9,833 nt of DNA, taken from contig QIMA01000277.1 of the NCBI GenBank assembly GCA_003233535.1, forward strand, positions 1 through 9,833. Reading direction: 5' to 3'. Positions 1 through 8,254 of this stretch are shown here, in pieces (position 1 is the stretch's first letter; each line of letters begins with the position of its first letter). A program made the position numbers and the translations under genes. A model generated the notes under the pieces. That model was given only the letters and a program-made list of their open reading frames with translations. It was not told the DNA's origin and did no database searches. This DNA comes from Rhodanobacteraceae bacterium. Lineage in GTDB: Bacteria > Pseudomonadota > Gammaproteobacteria > Xanthomonadales > SZUA-5.

Positions 1-656
1 GGCGCAAGCTGAGCGGCGATCGCCGCGCCAGAACCTGCAGACGATCCGCAGGGCGTCCGGTCCAAACTGTGCGGATTGCGGGTTTGCCCACCTACCCCGC
101 TCCAACCGGCAATGGATCGCTCGGCGCGGAAGTTGGCCCATTCAGACAAGTTGGTCTTACCCAGAATGATCGCGCCCTGCTCACGCAAACGGGCGATGAT
201 CGGCGCGTCTCTGCCGGTGCGGTTGTCGATCAAGGCCAGTGAACCGGCTGTAGTCGGCAGCTCTGCAGTTTCGACGTTGTCTTTGACCAGCACGGGAACC
301 CCGTGCAGCGGACCGCGAAAGTGCCCTTGCGCGGCCTCCGCATCCAGTGCACGCGCATCGGCCAAAGCATTGGGGTTGAGCGCGAGAACGCTTTGCAGCC
401 TAGGACCGGCGCGATCCAGGGCCTCGATCCGAGCCAAATAGACGCGCAAGGCTGCCTCGGCAGTCACCTGCCCTGAGCGTATGGCTTGCGCAAGCTCGTG
501 CGCAGATGCGGCCGGTGCGGCCGGTATCGCCGCAACCTGTGCGCCCTCTGCTTGCGCCGCCGGCTGCTCGCCCCCCATGTGAGCCGGTGACCGCTCAACT
601 TCACCGCAGCCGCCCAACAGCAGCGCCGCCAGAACTAAACAGATTGAATGCCGCAT
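1..656 (-). CDS. Amidase-signature-family lipoprotein (peptide amidase-like), N-terminal part
   Basis: The visible 218 residues are the N-terminal part of an amidase-signature hydrolase; the rest lies beyond the left edge. These enzymes hydrolyse amide bonds with a Lys-cisSer-Ser triad. The protein starts at ATG 656 with MRHSIC, a short hydrophobic stretch and a lipobox LLGGC, so Cys17 should be lipidated and the enzyme anchored in the envelope after Sec export. An Ala/Pro-rich linker follows to about residue 50. Catalytic Lys125 sits in GVPVLVKDN; the GSSAGSGAA signature at 204-212 supplies the cis-Ser (205 or 206). The nucleophilic Ser would lie outside the window. The segment GWSGVGGQTRNPHSLDR resembles the secreted peptide amidase of Stenotrophomonas, so a C-terminal peptide amidase is a reasonable guess, but the substrate is not proven. 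The Shine-Dalgarno is weak (AGGA very close to the ATG, or GAGG 11 bases upstream). Family: high confidence; specificity: low. Confidence 0.9.
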   Translation of the reverse strand, partial: MRHSICLVLAALLLGGCGEVERSPAHMGGEQPAAQAEGAQVAAIPAAPAASAHELAQAIRSGQVTAEAALRVYLARIEALDRAGPRLQSVLALNPNALADARALDAEAAQGHFRGPLHGVPVLVKDNVETAELPTTAGSLALIDNRTGRDAPIIARLREQGAIILGKTNLSEWANFRAERSIAGWSGVGGQTRNPHSLDRTPCGSSAGSGAAIAAQLA

Positions 657-708
657 GATCCTAGAGACCTCAGTTGGACGGGATAGAGTGTGGGGTTGTG
701 GGGGTGCA

Positions 709-765
709 GGGCAAGGCGCAATGAGGCGGAATGGTTGTTCCATTGCAACGAGTTGCAACGCAGCC
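709..765. repeat. REP-like imperfect palindrome
   Basis: The core is AATGG-TTGTT-CCATT (730-744), a perfect 5-bp stem with a 5-base loop. Around it, GCAATG (718-723) is the inverse of CATTGC (741-746) in an alternative pairing. The flanks GGCAAGGCGCAATG on the left and TTGCAACGCAGCC on the right are imperfect complements, so the whole stretch is a long imperfect palindrome. The octamer TTGCAACG occurs twice in direct orientation (743-750 and 753-760). This design, GCGTTGC...CAATGG / CCATT...GCGCCTTGCC, resembles dispersed intergenic repeats common in gammaproteobacteria. That comparison is from memory, and copy number in this genome is unknown. Confidence 0.45.
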
Positions 766-798
766 ATGCGCCGCCACAACTGTGCAATCTGCCCCGTA

Positions 799-823
799 GC
801 GTCCTCACCAAATAGGTGAACGC
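799..823. repeat. Bulged hairpin next to the REP-like element
   Basis: TCACC-AAATA-GGTGA (805-819) is a perfect 5-bp stem. It extends after a two-base CC bulge by GCGT (799-802) pairing with ACGC (820-823), giving nine pairs. It is not followed by a T-run on either strand, so it is not a classical terminator. It lies 34 bases from the REP-like palindrome and may be part of the same repeat unit. Confidence 0.35.
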
Positions 824-1085
824 GTCGAGCGGCCGAAAACCCATACGAACTATCGTGCTGTGGCGCTCGATAAGCGATCAACTGAGGTTTCTAGGATGAT
901 TGCTCCGAGATCTACCAGGCCCGTCACACTGGGGCAGCGAGCGAACTGCCGCAAGCGCCGACAGTCACGTGTTCATAATCGACCACCACCCACGTTTCCG
1001 AACGAGACCGTGCCGCAACGGTTAGGGCGGCTTGATCCAGCGCGGGCAGCGAAAGGGCGTCATCGGCCAAGTCTGTGCAGCGCCG

Positions 1086-1398
1086 ATCTCACCGTTTGCG
1101 ACTGCTGCAGCAAAAGTCACTGGAACATTGATTCACCCTCGACGGCGATATCGTCGACGACCTCGTACTGTCGATGAACCGCGCCGCCGAAACCGCCGTG
1201 TCTGGCTACTACAAGTCCCTCTCATCCAAAGCTGGCGGGTTGATGAGCATGGCCGGCGAACAGCCGGACCTTGATGAATACGTAACCGGCAAGGCCATCG
1301 ACGGCCTGTTCTTGTACGTCGCTGAGCAGGAAAAGAGCATTCGTAAAGACCCGATTGGTACAGGGTCGGATCTGCTTAGACAGGTTTTCGGTCGCTAG
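1086..1398 (+). pseudogene. DUF4197 family protein remnant (internally deleted, frameshifted)
   Basis: The frame ending at the TAG at 1396-1398 reads LDGDIVDDLVLSMNRAAE and, 16 residues on, DLDEYVTGKAIDGLFLYVAE followed by QEKSIRKDP and DLLRQVFG. These match, in order, the central (VD-L--SMNRAAE) and C-terminal (DLDEYVT-KALDGLF---AEEE--IR-DP---TDLLR-VFG) blocks of the DUF4197 family, typically 220-250-residue periplasmic proteins of unknown function. Normally about 75-80 residues separate the blocks; here MNRAAETAV runs straight into SGYYKSLSSKAGG, so the middle is missing. Upstream, ATAAAKVTGTLIH (1101-1136) sits in another frame and looks like the preceding helix, implying a frameshift near 1137. 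No signal peptide or start is preserved in frame; stops at 1033 and 1129 close the reading frame. The C-terminal frame stays open to its natural stop, so the decay may be fairly recent. A short expressed product from ATG 1174 (74 aa) cannot be excluded but is unlikely to be functional. It converges with epmA, ending 31 bases away. Confidence 0.75.
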
Positions 1399-1429
1399 CG
1401 CGTGAAGTTTATGAAATCCCGGGCTAGGA

Positions 1430-4452
<3,023 letters not shown>

Positions 4453-4470
4453 TTAGAACTCTGTACCAGC

Positions 4471-4539
4471 AGCCAGTCCCAGTGGCTAGGAAGAGCGAGG
4501 ACCTTGGTGCATTTGACTTTTGAGCCACTGGGACTGGCT
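4471..4539. repeat. Perfect 17-bp inverted repeat in the zipA-ligA spacer
   Basis: AGCCAGTCCCAGTGGCT (4471-4487) and its exact reverse complement AGCCACTGGGACTGGCT (4523-4539) enclose a 35-base spacer. Pairing stops at both ends: 4470/4540 and 4488/4522 do not pair. The element fills more than half of the 118-base spacer. In the zipA-to-ligA direction no T-run follows the second arm, so it does not look like an intrinsic terminator. It could be a REP/MITE-like insertion, a processing or mRNA-stability hairpin, or a protein-binding site. The pairing is seen directly; the role is not known. Confidence 0.7.
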
Positions 4540-4554
4540 AATGGCACCCGGCAC

Positions 4555-4570
4555 TCGATCAATAGATCGA
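4555..4570. repeat. Small perfect hairpin over the zipA stop codon
   Basis: TCGATC-AATA-GATCGA is a 6-bp perfect stem with a 4-base loop covering the last codons and TGA stop of zipA. It lies 15 bases from the 17-bp inverted repeat. There is no T-run, so it may simply be a chance feature or may help protect the mRNA end. Confidence 0.35.
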
Positions 4571-5278
4571 CACGTTTTCCTGGGTCTGCTTGCGGTCGTA
4601 CTGACGCATCTCGTCGCGCAGACTCAAGATCCGCTGCCGGCCGAGCGCATTGCGCTCTTCATCCAGCAACTGGGCATCGAGCAACTCAGCCATCCGTTCG
4701 GCGGCGGGCATGAGCGTGTCCAGCGAATCCAGCGCCGACATCGGTCCAGGCAGAGTCATGAAAAAGCACACGCCTGGAGTGGTTAACCGATCCATAGCGG
4801 AGAGCTGAAAGCTGCCGGGCTCGTTCAAATTGGCCATGCTAAACACCGGACCTTCATCGGGTTTACCGTCAATCAACCGGTGATAGATGCACTTATCACC
4901 GAACACCAAACCGGCTTTCTCGGCTGCAACCATCAGATCCGGCCCCGCAATGGTGCCGCCTTCACGCGCCACCAAAAACAGGGTAACGATGAGATCGAAC
5001 TCGCTGCTGGGCCGTTCGCCAGCTATCGGCTCCGGTTCCGGTTCGGGCTCATATTCGACCGCTTCGGTCGCAACCGGTGGGTCCTCGCCATCAGCAGACT
5101 CGGCAACTGGCTGCACAGACTGCTCATCACTTTCGTAGATCCAGGGCTCCAGACGATCAGCAGAGCGATCGGGCGTATCGCTTTTTCTGTCGTTGTTCGG
5201 CCGCCCGAAGTAGTAGATGCCCAGTAAAATGAAGACACCAACGATCAGCAGCAGCACACGTAATTCATTTGGCGACAT
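4559..5278 (-). CDS. zipA: Cell division protein ZipA
   Basis: ZipA is an inner-membrane protein that tethers FtsZ to the membrane and stabilises the Z-ring in gammaproteobacteria. From ATG 5278 the protein has 239 residues. A single N-terminal membrane segment (about 7-25, LRVLLLIVGVFILLGIYYFG) is followed by a charged, Pro/Glu-rich linker (26-92, with an EPEPEPEP run at 77-84). The C-terminal FtsZ-binding domain (about 93-233) shows FDLIVTLFLVAREGG, FGDKCIYHR (126-134), FSMANLNEPGSF (146-157) and TPGVCFFMTLPGP (167-179), all typical of the family. I prefer 5278 over the in-frame start at 5398 because MSPNELRVLLLIV places the membrane segment at the extreme N-terminus as in other ZipAs; the upstream 40 codons look non-coding. 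The ribosome site is weak. In many gammaproteobacteria smc precedes zipA; here a phosphatase gene does. ligA follows after 118 bases, so co-transcription is plausible. Confidence 0.93.
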   Translation of the reverse strand: MSPNELRVLLLIVGVFILLGIYYFGRPNNDRKSDTPDRSADRLEPWIYESDEQSVQPVAESADGEDPPVATEAVEYEPEPEPEPIAGERPSSEFDLIVTLFLVAREGGTIAGPDLMVAAEKAGLVFGDKCIYHRLIDGKPDEGPVFSMANLNEPGSFQLSAMDRLTTPGVCFFMTLPGPMSALDSLDTLMPAAERMAELLDAQLLDEERNALGRQRILSLRDEMRQYDRKQTQENVSIY

Positions 5279-5410
5279 AGCTAGCCCGGATAAGCAAAAG
5301 AGTGATGGAAGCAAATTGCCACGATTGGATTCGGAACTGTGCCCGCCCGCATGCTCCATCGCAAGCACATGGGCGCGGCAAAGCCTTGCAAACGGCACGC
5401 GGAGCCGACA

Positions 5411-6949
5411 TCAAACAGGACCACTCCAGCACATAGATAGGATGGTAGCGTCATCGGCCGGCAGTTGACCGCCGCCAAACAGGCTCAGTCCAGCCACCAC
5501 CAACTCCACGTCTTCGGCTGGACTGCACGATTTTTCCAACACCGAGCCTAACCCATGATCGGCAAATACGCGCGCATCGGGGCTGCGCTGCTCAGCGACA
5601 CCATCACTGTAGAGTACGACACGCAGACCGGGACCCAACTGCAAGCGCTCGGCGACAAACTCACTGTCCGGCGCAACCCCGAGCGGCACGCAGCCGTGGC
5701 TGCTCAACTCGTGGACACCACGGTCGTTCCCGACTAGGCGTACATGGCCGTGCCCGGCATCAACGTAGTGACATTCGCCGTGATGCAGGTCAATCACCCC
5801 AATCCAAGCCGTAACGAACCGCGCCCCTCCAACTTTCGCCAGATACGCGTTGCAGCGCTGCGCAGCCACTGCAGGGTCACCGGTTTCCATCAGTTCGGCA
5901 TGTAAATAGGCCTGCACGCCGGCCATCAAGAAACCGGCACCGACGCCTGCGCCGGCCACATCGCCTAAAACCACCGCGACTCTGCCGTCGGCCACCTGCA
6001 ATACGTCTGCCAGATCACCGGCGACGTGGCGTCCGGGATGCACGTGCAGGGCGTAGCTGAGACCGCCAAACTGGCCTTGTGGCGGCGGTAGGATGCGGCG
6101 CTGTACCTCGCGCGCCTGATCGAGATCGTTGTGCAAACGTTCGATGCGCAGCGCAACTTCGCGCCGATCCAAGTTGCCCAGCGTCAATCCAGCCAAGCGC
6201 GACAGCGCGTGAGCGAACTCGCAGGCATCCGAGCGGCTGCGTTCCTGGGTGGCATCGAGAACGACCCAAAGTACTCCCCACGGCAGCTGATCCAAACGTA
6301 ACGTTACGGCTAGAGCAAACGCGCCAGCACCTTCCACCTGGACCACGCCACCGGCCAACGACGCCTGAGCTACCGCGAGATCGGGCTCAAACTGTAGATC
6401 TACCTGCGGATGTCTAGCCAGTTCCTGCAAACCGCTCTCGCGCACATAGATAACCGCGTAACGCGCATTGCAGCCGCGGACCGCAAAATCCGCAACGCAG
6501 GCAGCGAGCGTTGCAGCGCTGGTCACATGCGCAGCCGCAGCGGCGAACTCAACCAGTAGTTCCAACCGACGTTCGGCGACCAGGGCCGGGGCGAGCGTCT
6601 GCGTGGCGCTGGACAAACTCACATCGGACAGCGGTGGGTACGCTACGCGCGGCTGGCTATCGGCGCTGATCAATCGAAATCGCCACGGCCCTACGCGTAG
6701 TCGGTCGTGTTCGCGGATCGGCACCGGTCGAAAAGCCGGCAACGGATGGTCATTCAGCGCGGTCCCAACGCGGCTTCCCAGGTCGATCACCTGCAGCTTG
6801 CCGCCCTCGCTTTCAATCCGCAAGTGGTGCCTGGATACGGCCGGGTCGGCAAGCACCAATTCATTTTCTGGATGGCGACCAACGCGCAAGTTGTCGCGCA
6901 GAGGGACACGCGCCTCGATTAGCGCAGGTCCAGCGATTTGTTCTAGCAC
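5411..6949 (-). CDS. FHA-GAF-SpoIIE/PP2C serine phosphatase
   Basis: A 512-residue cytoplasmic signalling protein with no signal peptide or membrane segment. Domains: FHA (about 15-95), with phosphothreonine-binding signature GRHPENELVLADPAVSRHH (24-42) and GSRVGTALND (58-67); a GAF-like sensor region (about 125-265); a helical linker with LDQAREVQRRILPP (276-289), typical before this phosphatase class; and an SpoIIE/RsbU-type PP2C domain (about 297-508). Metal-binding acidic residues are in place: Asp311 and Asp314 (AGDLAD, where the family usually has GGDYYD or GGDFYD), Asp330 (GDVAGAG), Asp449 (YSDGVAE) and Asp499/500 (ADDATIL). Such enzymes usually dephosphorylate an anti-anti-sigma (STAS) protein in partner-switching; no STAS, RsbW-like kinase or Ser/Thr kinase gene is visible here, so target and input are unknown. 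The start is a GTG at 6949 with no clear Shine-Dalgarno; the frame stays open upstream (an in-frame CTG lies at 6961-6959, six bases after GGA). It starts 30 bases after the fad terminator, so it needs its own promoter or relies on read-through. Confidence 0.88.
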   Translation of the reverse strand: MLEQIAGPALIEARVPLRDNLRVGRHPENELVLADPAVSRHHLRIESEGGKLQVIDLGSRVGTALNDHPLPAFRPVPIREHDRLRVGPWRFRLISADSQPRVAYPPLSDVSLSSATQTLAPALVAERRLELLVEFAAAAAHVTSAATLAACVADFAVRGCNARYAVIYVRESGLQELARHPQVDLQFEPDLAVAQASLAGGVVQVEGAGAFALAVTLRLDQLPWGVLWVVLDATQERSRSDACEFAHALSRLAGLTLGNLDRREVALRIERLHNDLDQAREVQRRILPPPQGQFGGLSYALHVHPGRHVAGDLADVLQVADGRVAVVLGDVAGAGVGAGFLMAGVQAYLHAELMETGDPAVAAQRCNAYLAKVGGARFVTAWIGVIDLHHGECHYVDAGHGHVRLVGNDRGVHELSSHGCVPLGVAPDSEFVAERLQLGPGLRVVLYSDGVAEQRSPDARVFADHGLGSVLEKSCSPAEDVELVVAGLSLFGGGQLPADDATILSMCWSGPV

Positions 6950-6978
6950 GAGGGTGTTCAGGTCAGTTCCAAATACGC

Positions 6979-7013
6979 GAAAAACAAAAGGGGCGCCACC
7001 GAGGACGCCCCTT
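6979..7013 (-). terminator. Rho-independent terminator of the fad operon
   Basis: On the minus strand, AAGGGGCG (7013-7006) and CGCCCCTT (6995-6988) form a perfect 8-bp GC-rich stem around a 10-base loop, followed by TTGTTTTT. The stem begins 30 bases after the fadA TAG. This is a textbook intrinsic terminator for transcripts from the fadN-fadA pair, separating it from the phosphatase gene. Confidence 0.92.
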
Positions 7014-7043
7014 AACTAGCGGAGACGGGTAGTCAGCAGCAGG

Positions 7044-8240
7044 CTACACGCGCTCAATGATACCGGCGAAGCCCATGCCCGTGCCGATACACATGGTCAC
7101 CATGCCGTATTTTTGCTGCGTCCGTCGCAAACCGTGAACCATCGTGGCGGTTCGGATTGCACCGGTGGCTCCCAGCGGATGGCCCAGTGCAATGGCGCCA
7201 CCCAGTGGATTGACCTTGGCCGGATCCAGTTCGCAGTCGCGCATCACTGCCAGAGACTGCGCAGCAAAGGCCTCGTTAAGTTCAATCCAATCCAAATCGG
7301 ACTGACTGATGCCGGTTTGCTTGCAGACCTTCGGAATCGCTTCCTTCGGGCCGATACCCATTATTTCCGGCGGCACGCCGGCGACCGCAGCGCCGACCCA
7401 ACGAGCCAGCGGCGTAAGCCCCATTTCCTTAACCGCCTTTTCGCTGGCTAGCAGCACCGCACCGGCACCGTCGCTCATCTGCGAGGAGTTGCCAGCCGTG
7501 ACGCTGCCGTCTGCGCGGAACACCGTACGCAGCTTGTTAAGCACCGCTTCGGTAGTGTCAGCGCGCGGGCCTTCGTCGGTATCCAGAATACGGCTGTCGG
7601 TGACAATCTCGCGGCTCTTTAAATCCGGGAAGTGATTGTCTAGTTGATACGGCGCGATCTCGGCGGCGAAATGACCGGCGGCAATGGCGGCCATCGCTTT
7701 TTGATGGGATTGATAGGCGAAGGCATCCTGATCTTCGCGACTAACCTTCCATTGCTCGGCGACCTTCTCGGCGGTGATGCCCATGCCGTAGGCGATGCCA
7801 ATGTTCTCATCGCTGAAAACGGCCGGATTGAAGGCCGGCTTGTTGCCCATCATCGGCACCATCGACATGCTCTCGGCACCGCCAGCAAGCATCAAATCAG
7901 CCTCACCGAGGCGAATTCGGTCAGCGGCCAAAGCCACCGCCTGCGATCCGGAGGAACAGAAACGGTTGATGGTCATTGCCGAAACCGTATTCGGTAGTCC
8001 TGCCAAGAGGACGGCGATGCGGGCAAAGTTCATACCCTGCTCGGCTTCCGGCATGGCACAACCGATGATGGCGTCGTCGATTTGAGAAACGTCGATACCC
8101 GGCGCAGCGGCGACCGCCGCCTTGATGGCGTGCGCCAGCAAGTCGTCAGGTCGCGTATGACGGAACATGCCCTTCGGGGCCTTACCTACGGGCGTGCGCA
8201 CGGCGGCGACGATGTAGGCGTCTTGAATCTGTCGGCTCAT
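7044..8240 (-). CDS. fadA: Acetyl-CoA C-acyltransferase (thiolase), FadA-type
   Basis: A thiolase that cleaves 3-ketoacyl-CoA with CoA to acetyl-CoA and a shortened acyl-CoA, the last step of a beta-oxidation round. The 398 residues are the normal length. Catalytic nucleophile Cys95 lies in [11 protein letters not shown], the active-site motif [11 protein letters not shown] is present, His354 lies in [15 protein letters not shown], and the second catalytic Cys384 lies in [11 protein letters not shown]; all are intact. The N-terminus ([15 protein letters not shown]) is typical. The start ATG 8240 is supported by AAGGAG six bases upstream. It begins 14 bases after the stop of the hydroxyacyl-CoA dehydrogenase gene and ends before a strong terminator, so the two form an operon and their products probably form a trifunctional complex or act sequentially. 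Degradative (fatty acid) use is inferred from this pairing; a role in another acyl-CoA pathway is less likely. Confidence 0.95.
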   Translation of the reverse strand: MSRQIQDAYIVAAVRTPVGKAPKGMFRHTRPDDLLAHAIKAAVAAAPGIDVSQIDDAIIGCAMPEAEQGMNFARIAVLLAGLPNTVSAMTINRFCSSGSQAVALAADRIRLGEADLMLAGGAESMSMVPMMGNKPAFNPAVFSDENIGIAYGMGITAEKVAEQWKVSREDQDAFAYQSHQKAMAAIAAGHFAAEIAPYQLDNHFPDLKSREIVTDSRILDTDEGPRADTTEAVLNKLRTVFRADGSVTAGNSSQMSDGAGAVLLASEKAVKEMGLTPLARWVGAAVAGVPPEIMGIGPKEAIPKVCKQTGISQSDLDWIELNEAFAAQSLAVMRDCELDPAKVNPLGGAIALGHPLGATGAIRTATMVHGLRRTQQKYGMVTMCIGTGMGFAGIIERV

Positions 8241-8246
8241 AAGGTG

Positions 8247-8252
8247 CTCCTT
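8247..8252 (-). promoter_or_regulatory. Ribosome binding site of fadA
   Basis: AAGGAG on the minus strand, six bases before ATG 8240 and just after the TGA of the upstream gene. It fixes the fadA start and is the best Shine-Dalgarno site in the window. Confidence 0.85.
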
Positions 8253-8254
8253 AA

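Larger units (their letters stand above)
657..1085. other. Non-coding stretch between amidase and DUF4197 remnant
   Basis: About 430 bases with no convincing intact gene. The frames covering it give low-complexity, Arg/Ser/Pro-rich translations with no recognisable domain. It contains the REP-like palindrome (709-765) and a bulged hairpin (799-823), described separately. The amidase leader must lie at its left end because the amidase reads leftward from 656. The right part probably contains the worn-away N-terminal half of the DUF4197 gene, but I cannot align it by eye: the frames are interrupted by stops (for example TGA and TAG codons near 1016-1035). Confidence 0.6.

Noticed and set aside
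76..441. Plus-strand open frame of 121 codons
   Set aside because: It is antisense to the amidase coding region, whose lipobox and signature motifs are clear; the plus-strand translation has no domain-like pattern.
635..844. Minus-strand open frame of 69 codons
   Set aside because: It crosses the REP-like palindrome and overlaps the amidase start in another frame; its composition looks non-coding.
860..1177. Plus-strand open frame of 105 codons
   Set aside because: Arg/Pro/Ser/Cys-rich translation with no recognisable motif, and it overlaps the DUF4197 remnant in a different frame.
1399..1429. Bidirectional terminator between the DUF4197 remnant and epmA
   Set aside because: Only a short CCCGGG palindrome is present, without a T-run on either side.
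4471..4539. Inverted repeat as a zipA terminator
   Set aside because: The 35-base loop and the absence of a T-run after the second arm do not fit an intrinsic terminator; kept as a repeat of unknown role.
5279..5398. N-terminal extension of ZipA by 40 residues
   Set aside because: It would place the membrane segment away from the N-terminus and reads as non-coding sequence; the ATG at 5278 gives the canonical ZipA start.
6468..7019. Plus-strand open frame of 183 codons opposite the phosphatase
   Set aside because: Antisense to the FHA-GAF region and runs into the fad terminator hairpin; low-complexity Ser/Arg/Thr translation typical of a shadow frame.
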